DNA of 13,529 bases from Candidatus Eiseniibacteriota bacterium (lineage in GTDB: Bacteria; JAFGKV01), in assembly GCA_025453925.1 (NCBI GenBank), contig JALOPK010000060.1:1-13529 (forward strand), read 5' to 3'. Each line of letters starts with the position of its first letter. Positions within the stretch are counted from its first letter, which is position 1. Below the pieces are notes generated by a model. It saw only the letters and a list, made by a program, of their open reading frames with translations, was not told the DNA's origin and did not search any database. Shown here in pieces: positions 1 through 7,306 of this stretch. The position numbers and the translations under genes are program-made.

Positions 1-1889
1 ACGACCGCGGCCAGCGTGGCAGCATCAATCCCTACGGCGGGCCGGATCCAGCAGCGGGCGGCGCCGGATGCTTCGCCGACGGCGATGATGGTCTGGCCGG
101 CCGGGATGGAATCGGTGTCGGCAACGAGGATGTTTCCCGCCCACGCGATGTCGGCCCCGATGAAGGGGGACAACGCGGTGCGGAGGGCGGGGGAGTCACC
201 CAGGACTACCACCGCCCTCGCATCGGGATCGTCCGTGGCAACCACGCGCACCGCGCCCTCGGCCGGCCACGAGGCCACGATCACGGAGTCCAAGGGGCCG
301 GAGAGCACGGCCACGGTGTCGGCGCCCAGGATCCTGCCGATGCCCGGAGGGCCTTCCCCCGGGGTGAGAAGGCGAAAGACATCATAGCCCGGGTCGACGA
401 CGACCCGGCGGACGGCTCCCTCGACCGTAAGCAGCGTGTCCAGCGTCGCACCGGTCATCATGAGCCTGACGTTGCGGACTTCGACGGAATCGCCTTCGGC
501 GATGGTCACCTCCAGGGGGACTCCCAAGGAATAGGCAGGCTCAGACTGCGTGAGTTTGATGCGCACGCCGCCGGAAACGGGCTCGGCCAGATCCAGGTCG
601 ATGGACGGCGCGCCGGTGCCGTGCACCCACTGCTGGAAGAAGCCGGCCAATGGCCTGCCCGCCGCCACCGAGAAGGCCCCTTCCACACTCTCCCAGGTCG
701 CCCTGCGGAACAGATGGTCGCGGTAGAAGGCGCGGACTCCAGAGAAGAACGCCCTGTCCCCCAGTTCGCGCCGCAGCATGTGGAACACCATGGCAGACTT
801 GCCGTAGCCCACGGCCTCGGTGGCCGAGGAGTGACGTTCCGTGAACTGAGTCAAGGGGATGTCCGCCCTGCCTGCCGTGTACCACTGATAGTGCTGGAGC
901 TGACGGAGGCGGTAGTCCCGGTCTTGCCCCGCACGCTCCTTGTAGTAGTGATCGGCCAGATATGCGGTAAGGCCTTCGCACCAATTGCCCGACTCATAGT
1001 CCACGTAGACGCCATTGCCGAACCAGTTGTGCAGGATTTCGTGGCCGTAGGACGTGTGCACGATGAAGGGCAATCGGATCACCACACTCCCCAGCAAGGT
1101 GAATGAGGGCATACCGTAGCCGGTTTGCCAGAAGTTCTCGACGAGCGCGAACTTCTCATAGGCATAGGAACCGATCATGCTGTCATACAGAGCCATGTAG
1201 CGGCAGGTGGCATCGAGATAGGTCTGGGCGAGGGTCGAATCCGGCGTGAGCAGGTATGCCTGGGCGGAGGCGTCTTCGCAGGGTTGCTCGTACTGATGGA
1301 AGCGCCCCGCCACCAAGTAGGCCTCCTCCATGGGATGGTCGCATTGCCAGGTGGTATGGCCCGTGCCGGTGATGCGCCTGCCCTGGCTTACGCAATCCCA
1401 TCCCGGAGGCAATTCCGCGCGCAGCCGGAACCGTATCATGCGATCAGGGATGGTGGGCAGCCAGAAGCTCGATCCCGAGAGGAAGACACCGACGGTGTCG
1501 ATGATACCCGCGGTGGTCTCGAATCCGCGAGCATACTCGCCCCTGCCCTCGAAGCCGTGGTGCAGCCTTCCCGCATAGTCCAGCACCAGTGGATCAGGGA
1601 GGAGACCCTCGTGCGCCGCCAGCCGCACGACTCTCGCCACGTCCCCCGGAATGTCCCACGCGGCGGTGGTGTCGGGATCAATGATGGCCACGCCGGGAAT
1701 GGAGTGAAGCTCCAGCGAACGGTTCAGGGCACACGCGAATTGGGTTTCACGTCCTCCCAGGGACACTGTGTCGACGACATCGATCCCGCTCGTCGCAGGA
1801 TCGATGCAGACACGCGCCCGGTGGGCGACGCAGACCGAGTCCGCGGGCAGCACCGCGACGGCGTACAAAGCGATCACGCTGATCAGCAT
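1..1889 (-). CDS. M1-like zinc metallopeptidase, exported (3' end beyond window)
   Basis: Reading leftward from ATG 1889 the frame is open for 629 codons to the window edge, so the C-terminus is missing. The zinc site is HEILHNWFG (H283, E284, H287), with the third ligand E305 in the motif NWCEGLTAYLADH. A likely catalytic tyrosine is Y362 in GYGKSAMVFHMLRREL. The first ~22 residues are hydrophobic and resemble a short signal peptide without a basic n-region, suggesting an envelope or secreted enzyme. ATG 1889 is the only ATG/GTG/TTG after the in-frame TGA at 1928-1926, and GAGGAG lies 6 nt upstream. M1 enzymes are usually aminopeptidases, but the GxMEN exopeptidase motif is not visible: the equivalent place reads GYGMPSFTLLG. 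The HExxH-to-E spacing is 17 residues rather than the usual 18. This points to a divergent M1-like subfamily whose substrate cannot be named. The region after about residue 430 looks like beta-rich accessory sequence. Confidence 0.88.
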   Translation of the reverse strand, partial: MLISVIALYAVAVLPADSVCVAHRARVCIDPATSGIDVVDTVSLGGRETQFACALNRSLELHSIPGVAIIDPDTTAAWDIPGDVARVVRLAAHEGLLPDPLVLDYAGRLHHGFEGRGEYARGFETTAGIIDTVGVFLSGSSFWLPTIPDRMIRFRLRAELPPGWDCVSQGRRITGTGHTTWQCDHPMEEAYLVAGRFHQYEQPCEDASAQAYLLTPDSTLAQTYLDATCRYMALYDSMIGSYAYEKFALVENFWQTGYGMPSFTLLGSVVIRLPFIVHTSYGHEILHNWFGNGVYVDYESGNWCEGLTAYLADHYYKERAGQDRDYRLRQLQHYQWYTAGRADIPLTQFTERHSSATEAVGYGKSAMVFHMLRRELGDRAFFSGVRAFYRDHLFRRATWESVEGAFSVAAGRPLAGFFQQWVHGTGAPSIDLDLAEPVSGGVRIKLTQSEPAYSLGVPLEVTIAEGDSVEVRNVRLMMTGATLDTLLTVEGAVRRVVVDPGYDVFRLLTPGEGPPGIGRILGADTVAVLSGPLDSVIVASWPAEGAVRVVATDDPDARAVVVLGDSPALRTALSPFIGADIAWAGNILVADTDSIPAGQTIIAVGEASGAARCWIRPAVGIDAATLAAV

Positions 1890-2010
1890 GGCATGCTCCT
1901 CTTCGGCAGGGTAGGAGAGGGTGAGTCAGTGGAGAAGTCGGCAGCCGGCAATCTGCGGCAGGCAGGACGCATGGACCAGAATCGGGAGACGGATGATCAT
2001 CCTTCCGGCC
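1890..2010. other. Gap between murI and the M1-like peptidase gene
   Basis: This 121-nt stretch holds the ribosome binding site of the peptidase gene and a perfect 12-bp palindrome, GGATGATCATCC, at 1991-2002, just after the murI stop. I see no convincing promoter and no GC stem followed by a T run, so read-through from murI is possible. Confidence 0.5.
1896..1901 (-). promoter_or_regulatory. Ribosome binding site of the M1-like peptidase gene
   Basis: GAGGAG on the minus strand, 6 nt before ATG 1889. It decides the start: another ATG at 1894-1892 lies in a different frame and meets a stop at its fourth codon. Confidence 0.7.
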
Positions 2011-2823
2011 CTATGAGGGCAATGACACCCGCTCCACGTGGGTCACGGGTCGTCCCAGAAAGCGGTCGGCGACGCCGATGAAGGAGGGAGGGATGTCGGT
2101 GAGATAACAGCGCATGGGGGACGCCGGGCCGGGATTCTCGAGTGCCAGACGGGCGAGCAAATCCCTCACCTCCCGGGATGTCTGGGTGGCGGAGTCCACG
2201 ATCCGCAGTGCGGTGCCGACGGCGCGACGCAGTGTCGGTATCAGCAAGGGGTAGTGCGTGCAGCCGAGCACCAGCGTGTCGATTCCCTGCGCCACGACGG
2301 GCGCGAGGTACTGGCGGGCGGTCATCACCGCTACCTCGCTCTCCTCCCAGCCTTCCTCCACCAGCGGTACGAAGAGGGGGCATGCCTGGCTGAACACCAG
2401 CCATTCGGGCCTTCGCGTCTGTATGCTCCGCCGGTAGGCCTGCGAGTTGATGGTTGCCGAGGTGCCGATGACGCCGATGCGGCCACCCACGCTGACACGG
2501 ATGGCTTCCTCCACGCCGGGATCGATGACGCCCACCACGGGCACGCCCATGGTGGAGGCCAGTTCCGGGAGGGCCGTGGCCGACATGGTGTTGCAGGCAA
2601 GCACCAGCAGCTTGATGCCCTTACCCAGGAGGAAGGAAGACCCCTCCTCGGCAAACCTGACGATGGCTTCGCGTGACTTGGTGCCGTAGGGTACTCGAGC
2701 CGTGTCGCCCAGGTAGATCAGGTCTTCGTGGGGAAGGTCGTGCAGCAGGGCGCGCACTACGGTGAGGCCGCCCAACCCGCTGTCGAAGACGCCGATGGGC
2801 GAACGTCCGCCAGGCTCAGTCAC
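2011..2823 (-). CDS. murI: Glutamate racemase MurI
   Basis: MurI interconverts L- and D-glutamate in the cytoplasm and supplies D-Glu for peptidoglycan. From GTG 2823 the product is 270 aa, the usual family length. Visible motifs are IGVFDSGLGGLTVVR (D14, S15), YLGDTARVPYG (37-47), ACNTMSA with catalytic C77, and LGCTHYPLL with catalytic C188. The frame stays open further upstream to position 2958, but that extra sequence lies inside the radical SAM gene and shows no MurI similarity, so I chose the GTG that puts the IGVFDSG motif at the usual distance from the N-terminus. This start overlaps the upstream stop by 8 nt. No strong Shine-Dalgarno precedes it, so translation probably depends on coupling to the upstream gene. 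The stop is TAG. Confidence 0.95.
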   Translation of the reverse strand: MTEPGGRSPIGVFDSGLGGLTVVRALLHDLPHEDLIYLGDTARVPYGTKSREAIVRFAEEGSSFLLGKGIKLLVLACNTMSATALPELASTMGVPVVGVIDPGVEEAIRVSVGGRIGVIGTSATINSQAYRRSIQTRRPEWLVFSQACPLFVPLVEEGWEESEVAVMTARQYLAPVVAQGIDTLVLGCTHYPLLIPTLRRAVGTALRIVDSATQTSREVRDLLARLALENPGPASPMRCYLTDIPPSFIGVADRFLGRPVTHVERVSLPS

Positions 2824-4153
2824 GGTAGGTGGCCGGGTTCTTGAGAACACGCACGAACTGCCGGGTCCGCCACACGGCGCCCAATGCAGCCAGAAGGGGG
2901 GCGATTCGAGACGACATGGGCGCCGGGTTGTAGTACACAGGTTCCAGGAGATCGTCATCGGCCTCGATGACGCCGTGCTCGACGGCGTATGCCTGGAGTC
3001 GCGTGTGGGGGTAGATGCGCACTACCAACACGAAACATCCGTTGAGCCTGAAGCGGCCGCCAAGCTTGAGTTTGGATCTCAGGAGGAATCTCCCCAGCTT
3101 GGCCAGAGATTCCGAAGTCTCTCCGGGGCCGTTGATCATGAAGTTCCACTCCCCGCTCATGCCGGTGCGCCGCAGTATCTCCACCGCGTGGTAGAGATCC
3201 TCCTCGCGAAGACCCTTCCCCCAGAGATCGAGCAATTCGTCGGATGCGACATCGGGGGAGAAGAACATCGCCTGACACCCTGCTCGCCGCCAGAGCATGA
3301 CCGATTCTTCCGCGAGTCCTCGTTCCTTGAACCATCCAGTCCAGCGGAGTTTGAGGCCGCGGCGGAGCATCTCCTCGGCGATGGCGTCGGCGTGAGACCG
3401 GGGATGGTTGAAGATCTCATCCGCGAACATGAACGCAGACAGGCCATAGTCGCGGACGAGCTGCTCCAGTTCATCAACCACCTGCCCCGGTTCCCGGACC
3501 CGTAGCGTTCGCTGGAACAGGTAATGGTTGCTGCAATGGATGCAGTCCAGCGCGCACCCTCGCTTCGCCTGCACGGCGATTCCCATGGGCTCCCGGGCGT
3601 AGGCCCTGACGTCGAAAAGGCCCCAGGCAGGGCGCTCGGACAGGCCGAAGGGCACCGGTGTGCTCCGTCCCGTGAACCGGATGGCTCCATCGTCTCTCCA
3701 CAAGACTCCCTCCAGTGAACCCGGATTGTCCAGGTCGGCCAGGAGCGCGGGGAAGGTCTGTTCGCCCTCGCCGAAGACCCCGAGGTCGATCTCCGGGATC
3801 TCCTTCATCAACTCCTGGGCGTACAGTGAGAAGCCGGAGCCTCCAACCACGATGGGCGCGTTCGCCGCCTGTTCTCTGATGGTACGAAGCACGGCCTGGT
3901 GTTCCTGCACCGTGGAGAGGTGCATGCCCGGCCGCGCGTTCTTTATGTTGCGGATCGAGACGCCGATCACGTCCGGCCGGACTGTCACCACTGCCCTCCG
4001 GAGGGCGCGCGAGTCGCCAATACCGAGATTGCAGTCATGCCCGTACACCTGATGGCCGGCGGCGCGGAGCGCACCGGCGAGGTACGCCAGCCCCAAGGGA
4101 AAAATGGGCGGCTCGTCGAGCAGTGTCTTTGTCTGAACCAAAAGGACTCGCAC
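2816..4153 (-). CDS. B12-binding-type radical SAM protein of unknown substrate
   Basis: The 445-residue protein has the two-part layout of cobalamin-binding radical SAM enzymes. The N-terminal Rossmann-like part (about 1-150) shows FPLGLAYLAGALRAAGH, GHDCNLG, GVSIRNIKNA and IVVGGSGFS. The radical SAM part carries KRGCALDCIHCSNH, with the cluster cysteines C200, C204 and C207 in the canonical Cx3Cx2C spacing, followed by FADEIFN and MINGPGETSES. The B12-type domain lacks the DxHxxG histidine (it reads DCNLG), as is common in this class, so cobalamin would bind without a histidine ligand. Members include methyltransferases and ring-forming enzymes; the substrate cannot be read here. The GTG start at 4153 has GGAGG 5 nt upstream. 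An ATG at 4155 is out of frame. It is the first gene of the leftward set and overlaps murI. Confidence 0.88.
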   Translation of the reverse strand: MRVLLVQTKTLLDEPPIFPLGLAYLAGALRAAGHQVYGHDCNLGIGDSRALRRAVVTVRPDVIGVSIRNIKNARPGMHLSTVQEHQAVLRTIREQAANAPIVVGGSGFSLYAQELMKEIPEIDLGVFGEGEQTFPALLADLDNPGSLEGVLWRDDGAIRFTGRSTPVPFGLSERPAWGLFDVRAYAREPMGIAVQAKRGCALDCIHCSNHYLFQRTLRVREPGQVVDELEQLVRDYGLSAFMFADEIFNHPRSHADAIAEEMLRRGLKLRWTGWFKERGLAEESVMLWRRAGCQAMFFSPDVASDELLDLWGKGLREEDLYHAVEILRRTGMSGEWNFMINGPGETSESLAKLGRFLLRSKLKLGGRFRLNGCFVLVVRIYPHTRLQAYAVEHGVIEADDDLLEPVYYNPAPMSSRIAPLLAALGAVWRTRQFVRVLKNPATYRD

Positions 4154-4158
4154 ATCTA

Positions 4159-4163
4159 CCTCC
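4159..4163 (-). promoter_or_regulatory. Ribosome binding site of the radical SAM gene
   Basis: GGAGG on the minus strand, 5 nt before GTG 4153. It supports the GTG start. Confidence 0.75.
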
Positions 4164-4203
4164 GGCCCCCACTCCGTTCATGCCTCGGGTATGAGACGTT
4201 CTC

Positions 4204-4231
4204 AAGATAGGCGCGGTCCCGCGGTCAGCAA
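4204..4231 (-). promoter_or_regulatory. Weak promoter candidate for the radical SAM-murI genes
   Basis: On the minus strand TTGCTG (4231-4226) is followed after 16 bp by TATCTT (4209-4204). The first hexamer matches TTGACA at 3 of 6 bases and the second TATAAT at 4 of 6. Transcription would begin near 4197, about 44 nt before the GTG. The match is modest and could be chance. Confidence 0.3.
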
Positions 4232-4255
4232 CCCGGGGCGGCCCGGGGTGAACTT

Positions 4256-4269
4256 CCCGGTCGACCGGG
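4256..4269. promoter_or_regulatory. Perfect 14-bp palindrome next to the rho promoter
   Basis: CCCGGTCGACCGGG reads the same on both strands and ends 3 bp before the -35 hexamer of the rightward promoter. Its position suits a dimeric regulator acting on rho, the leftward genes, or both. No factor can be named, and in GC-rich DNA some palindromes arise by chance. Confidence 0.4.
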
Positions 4270-4272
4270 CTC

Positions 4273-4301
4273 TTGACAAACGGGCGGCTCGGGTGTACTA
4301 T
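4273..4301 (+). promoter_or_regulatory. Sigma70-type promoter for the rho operon
   Basis: A perfect TTGACA at 4273-4278, a 17-bp spacer and TACTAT at 4296-4301 (4 of 6 to TATAAT). The predicted start near 4308 leaves a leader of about 245 nt before rho. It is the best promoter match I found in the window. Confidence 0.75.
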
Positions 4302-4316
4302 GGGACGTCCTTCTTG

Positions 4317-4553
4317 ATGCGCGAGGGCACCATCATTGCCCGTCTCGGGATGCCGGGGTCTCCAGAGCCCCGCCCGAGTTCCGTGGGTTCACCCCAGGTC
4401 TTCCATTTCGCCACGAGCCGTATCGCGTGCGCCCTTTCGTTGGCGGATCCATTCGCTTGTCCCCGATGCGGGCATGATGTGACGTGTTCCTCGAATTTCA
4501 AGCCGTGCCCCTTGGCACAGGCGACACCCCGTGACTTCTCACCAGGACTGTAG
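4317..4553 (+). CDS. Possible rho leader ORF (78 aa), uncertain
   Basis: An ATG about 9 nt after the predicted transcription start opens a 78-codon frame that ends with TAG 1 nt before the rho ATG. The product would contain [10 protein letters not shown] and a further cysteine pair, loosely like a zinc-binding knuckle. Against it: no Shine-Dalgarno is visible, third-position G+C is about 68% by my count and looks lower than in rho, and the frame covers strong RNA hairpins. It may be a regulatory leader peptide or a chance open frame. I recognise no family. Confidence 0.2.
   Translation: MREGTIIARLGMPGSPEPRPSSVGSPQVFHFATSRIACALSLADPFACPRCGHDVTCSSNFKPCPLAQATPRDFSPGL
4344..4378 (+). other. Nested GC-rich hairpin in the rho leader
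   Basis: CTCGGG (4344-4349) pairs with CCCGAG (4373-4378). Inside it, CGGGG (4354-4358) pairs with CCCCG (4368-4372), followed by a bulged T, two more pairs and a CCAG loop. It begins about 36 nt after the predicted transcription start. There is no T run after it, so it does not look like a complete intrinsic terminator; an attenuator or stabilising leader structure is possible. Confidence 0.5.
4505..4518 (+). other. Small hairpin upstream of rho
   Basis: GTGCC, a CCTT loop and GGCAC form a perfect 5-bp stem ending 36 nt before the rho ATG. The function is unknown. Confidence 0.35.
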
Positions 4554-4554
4554 C

Positions 4555-5934
4555 ATGACCGACAGGGACCAGATCAATCAGACTCTGGACGACCTCGACA
4601 CTGTCTCCGACACGACCCTTGCGGCCCCCGACGATTCGGCCGGCCCGCTCATGAGGCGCGGCAGGGTCATCCGCGAACCATCCCACCTCGACATCTCCGT
4701 GCTCAAGAAGAAGACCGTGCCTCAGCTTTCCGAGGTCGCCGAAGAGCTTGGCATCCAGGGCTATACCGGCCTCAAGAAACAGGATCTGATCTTCAGGATC
4801 CTGGAGGGGCAGGCCAAACGAAACGGTCTGATCTTCTCCGAGGGAGTCCTCGAGATTCTCCCTGAGGGGTATGGCTTCCTACGGACTCCGTCCTACAACT
4901 ACCTGCCCGGCCCCGACGACATCTACGTGTCGCCATCGCAGATAAAGCGGTTCGGACTGCGGAAGGGCGACACCATCAGCGGGCAAATCCGCCCGCCGAA
5001 AAACGGAGAGCGGTACTACGCATTGTTGCGCGTAGAGGCGGTGAACTTCGAGAATCCGGATGTGGCGAAGAACACGCCGCTGTTCGACAATCTCACCCCG
5101 CTCTACCCGCTCCAGAAATTCCGCCTCGAGTTCGATCCCGACAAGATCTCCACCCGGATCATCGATCTGCTCTCCCCACTCGGGAAAGGACAGCGCGGTC
5201 TGATCGTTTCGCCGCCGAAGGCCGGGAAAACCATGCTGTTGCAGGAGATTGCCAATGCGATTTCCACTAACCACCCCGAGACAATCCTCATCGTTCTACT
5301 GATCGACGAGCGGCCGGAGGAAGTCACCGACATGGAGCGATCGGTCAAGGGTGAGGTCATCAGCTCCACCTTCGACGAGCCGGCTGAGCGCCACGTCCAT
5401 GTCGCCGACATGGTGATCGAGAAGGCGAAGAGACTGGTGGAGCACGGTCACGACGTGGTCATCCTCCTTGACTCGATCACACGCCTGGCACGGGCGCACA
5501 ACACGGTCATCCCCCACTCGGGACGCATTCTTTCCGGCGGTGTGGATGCCAATGCCCTGCAGCGCCCCAAGCGGTTCTTCGGAGCCGCGCGCAATCTGGA
5601 GGAGGGGGGGAGCCTCTCGATCATCGCCACGGCACTGGTTGACACCGGCAGCCGGATGGACGAAGTGATCTTCGAGGAGTTCAAGGGTACCGGCAACATG
5701 GAAATGGTGCTTGACAGGAAGCTGGCGGATCGCAGGATCTTCCCCGCTCTGGATGTCAATCGCACCTCGACCAGGAAGGAAGAGCTCCTGCTTGACCGGG
5801 AAACCCTCAACAAGGTATGGATTCTGCGTAAGTTCCTGAGCGAACTGAGCCCCCAGGAGGGTCTCGAACTCCTGATCGAGCGGATGCGAAAGACAAAGAG
5901 CAACAAGAAGTTCCTCGACTCCATGAGCGAATAG
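4555..5934 (+). CDS. rho: Transcription termination factor Rho
   Basis: Rho is a hexameric RNA-dependent ATPase that ends transcription of untranslated RNA. The 459-aa product has an N-terminal Rho_N-like helical part (about 47-85), a cold-shock RNA-binding fold with EGYGFLR (104-110), the P-loop SPPKAGKT (219-226), Walker B VVILLD (301-306), the Q-loop region [15 protein letters not shown] (321-335) and the R-loop region [12 protein letters not shown] (377-388). All expected active-site segments are present. The acidic tail of about 45 residues before Rho_N makes it longer than the 419-aa E. coli protein. I chose ATG 4555, which has AGGA 7 nt upstream. An in-frame GTG at 4531 would add 8 residues but has a poorer binding site. 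It leads the rightward operon behind a long structured leader, which would suit autoregulation; that is inference. Confidence 0.98.
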   Translation: MTDRDQINQTLDDLDTVSDTTLAAPDDSAGPLMRRGRVIREPSHLDISVLKKKTVPQLSEVAEELGIQGYTGLKKQDLIFRILEGQAKRNGLIFSEGVLEILPEGYGFLRTPSYNYLPGPDDIYVSPSQIKRFGLRKGDTISGQIRPPKNGERYYALLRVEAVNFENPDVAKNTPLFDNLTPLYPLQKFRLEFDPDKISTRIIDLLSPLGKGQRGLIVSPPKAGKTMLLQEIANAISTNHPETILIVLLIDERPEEVTDMERSVKGEVISSTFDEPAERHVHVADMVIEKAKRLVEHGHDVVILLDSITRLARAHNTVIPHSGRILSGGVDANALQRPKRFFGAARNLEEGGSLSIIATALVDTGSRMDEVIFEEFKGTGNMEMVLDRKLADRRIFPALDVNRTSTRKEELLLDRETLNKVWILRKFLSELSPQEGLELLIERMRKTKSNKKFLDSMSE

Positions 5935-5956
5935 GCGGATCGAAGGAGAACGACCA

Positions 5957-6169
5957 ATGAAACCCAAAATCCACCCCACCTACGCGGAAACGACCATTAC
6001 CTGCGCCTGCGGGAATGTGATCCGCACGCGTTCCACCCAGGAGAACATCCGGGTGGAAATCTGCTCCCGCTGCCATCCCTTCTTCACGGGCAAGCAGAAG
6101 CTCATCGACACTGCTGGGCGCGTCGACAAGTATCGCAAGCGGTATGGCGACGCGACCGGGGCGCGCTGA
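5957..6169 (+). CDS. rpmE: Ribosomal protein L31, zinc-binding type
   Basis: This 70-aa protein of the large ribosomal subunit has the usual L31 length and N-terminus ([16 protein letters not shown]). C16 and C18 in CAC, and C36 and C39 in CSRC, form the zinc site of the C+ type, which is typically replaced by a C- paralogue under zinc limitation in other bacteria. AAGGAG lies 8 nt before the ATG. It sits 22 nt after the rho stop; the rho-rpmE-prfA order is common in bacteria. Confidence 0.97.
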   Translation: MKPKIHPTYAETTITCACGNVIRTRSTQENIRVEICSRCHPFFTGKQKLIDTAGRVDKYRKRYGDATGAR

Positions 6170-6175
6170 ACACCC

Positions 6176-6184
6176 ATGGCATGA
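6176..6184 (+). other. Two-codon mini-ORF (ATG GCA TGA) before prfA
   Basis: A start codon, one sense codon and TGA lie between rpmE and prfA, just before the prfA ribosome binding site. No binding site of its own is evident, so it is probably incidental. Confidence 0.15.
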
Positions 6185-6191
6185 AGGGGAG
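6185..6191 (+). promoter_or_regulatory. Ribosome binding site of prfA
   Basis: AGGGGAG lies 8 nt before GTG 6200 and 11 nt before ATG 6203, but only 2 nt before the upstream GTG 6194. It therefore argues against the longest version of prfA. Confidence 0.55.
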
Positions 6192-6202
6192 TCGTGGCCG
6201 TG

Positions 6203-7306
6203 ATGGTGAATCCGGCGGCCCGCCTCGATGCGTTGAAGGCCCGGCTGGATGAGATCGACACAGAACTCTCGTCGCCACTGCTGCAACGGGACGGTGCGCG
6301 TTTCAGGACCATGGGCCGTGAGCGGTCACGGCTGCAGCGCATCGTAGACGAGATCCATGAACTGAGCCGTCTGGAAGACCGGCTGCGGGAAGCTCGGGCT
6401 CTCCTCTCCGACGGCGACCCCGAGATGGCGGCGCTGGCCGCGGAGGAAGTCGCGCAGGTCGAGCCGCGGGTCGAGGCCGTTGCCGCCTCGGTCGTGCGGG
6501 GTCTTCTGCCGCCCGATCCCCACCAGGACAAAGATGCAATTCTGGAGATCCGGGCCGGAACGGGCGGGGAGGAAGCGGCTCTCTTTGCCGCCGACCTGCT
6601 CCGCATGTACCTGCGCTACGCCGAGCGCAAGGGGTGGCGAACTGAACGAATCAGCACGAGCCCTACGGAGCTTGGCGGCGTCCGCGAAGTCATTTGCTCG
6701 GTGCAGGGCGCCGAGGCCTATGGTCTCCTCCGCTATGAGAGCGGCGTACACCGGGTTCAGCGTGTGCCCGCCACGGAAGCTTCGGGGAGGATCCACACGT
6801 CCGCAGTCAGCGTCGCCGTGCTCCCGGAGGCGGAAGATGTCGACGTGGAGATCGATCCCAAGGAACTCCGCATCGATGTCTTCCGATCCAGCGGCCCCGG
6901 TGGGCAGAGTGTCAACACCACCGACTCGGCCGTGCGGGTCACCCATCTGCCGTCGGGGATAATGGTGCAGTGCCAGGACGAGAAGTCCCAGCACAAGAAC
7001 AAAGCGAAGGCGCTGAAGGTGCTGAGGTCGCGGCTGCTCGACCTGGCGATCCGGGAGCGTGACGAGGAACTGGCCCGTCAGCGCCGCTCCCAGGTCGGCA
7101 CCGGTGACCGCAGTGCGAAGATCCGTACGTACAACTTTCCGCAATCAAGGGTCACCGACCACAGGATCGGTCTCACTCTCTACCGGCTGGATGAAGTGCT
7201 GGATGGCGCGCTCGATCCCTTCACGCAGGGCCTCCAACAGCATCACACCGAAGCGCAGCTCGCCGGACTGGAGGGCGTCGGCGGTGACGTGGCGAGAGGC
7301 GACTGA
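6203..7306 (+). CDS. prfA: Peptide chain release factor 1
   Basis: RF1 reads UAA and UAG stop codons and triggers peptide release in the ribosome. The 367-aa protein has the RF1 recognition tripeptide PAT (189-191, in HRVQRVPATEASGRIHTS) rather than the SPF of RF2, and the catalytic GGQ (233-235, in SSGPGGQSVNTTDSAVR). It also has the typical QCQDEKSQHKNKAKAL segment and the C-terminal RTYNFPQSRVTDHRIGLTLY. ATG 6203 gives a natural N-terminus; GTG 6200 or 6194 in the same frame would add 1 or 3 residues. It lies 33 nt after rpmE, and its last 23 nt overlap prmC, whose product methylates the GGQ glutamine. Confidence 0.98.
   Translation: MVNPAARLDALKARLDEIDTELSSPLLQRDGARFRTMGRERSRLQRIVDEIHELSRLEDRLREARALLSDGDPEMAALAAEEVAQVEPRVEAVAASVVRGLLPPDPHQDKDAILEIRAGTGGEEAALFAADLLRMYLRYAERKGWRTERISTSPTELGGVREVICSVQGAEAYGLLRYESGVHRVQRVPATEASGRIHTSAVSVAVLPEAEDVDVEIDPKELRIDVFRSSGPGGQSVNTTDSAVRVTHLPSGIMVQCQDEKSQHKNKAKALKVLRSRLLDLAIRERDEELARQRRSQVGTGDRSAKIRTYNFPQSRVTDHRIGLTLYRLDEVLDGALDPFTQGLQQHHTEAQLAGLEGVGGDVARGD
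7270..7275 (+). promoter_or_regulatory. Ribosome binding site of prmC, inside prfA
   Basis: GGAGGG lies 8 nt before GTG 7284. It decides the prmC start, which falls inside the end of prfA. Confidence 0.7.

Larger units (their letters stand above)
4154..4554. other. Divergent intergenic region between the radical SAM gene and rho
   Basis: About 400 bp without an established gene. From left to right it holds the radical SAM ribosome binding site, a weak leftward promoter candidate, a direct repeat CCCGGGG (4232-4238 and 4242-4248), a perfect 14-bp palindrome, the rightward rho promoter, and a rho leader with a nested hairpin (4344-4378), a C-rich stretch (about 4390-4470) and a small hairpin (4505-4518). 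A possible leader ORF spans 4317-4553. I see no tRNA or recognised riboswitch. Confidence 0.8.

Noticed and set aside
1991-2002. GGATGATCATCC palindrome after murI as a terminator
   Set aside because: The arms are only 6 bp with no loop, and no T run follows. It is more likely chance or a weak protein site.
1125-2081. Long open frame on the plus strand opposite the M1-like peptidase gene
   Set aside because: It lies antisense to a gene with clear zinc-site motifs, has no recognisable domains, and is the kind of shadow frame common in GC-rich DNA.
2824-2958. N-terminal extension of MurI by 45 residues
   Set aside because: The extension is the shifted frame of the radical SAM gene's end. GTG 2823 gives the normal MurI length.
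2762-3505. 247-codon plus-strand frame opposite the radical SAM gene
   Set aside because: It is antisense to the radical SAM domain, and its product looks like shadow translation rich in Arg, Pro and Glu.
4298-4501. 67-codon minus-strand frame in the rho leader
   Set aside because: It has no binding site or family signature, and it runs against the predicted rho promoter and leader.
5296-5979. 227-codon minus-strand frame opposite rho
   Set aside because: It is antisense to conserved rho motifs, and no binding site or domain supports it.
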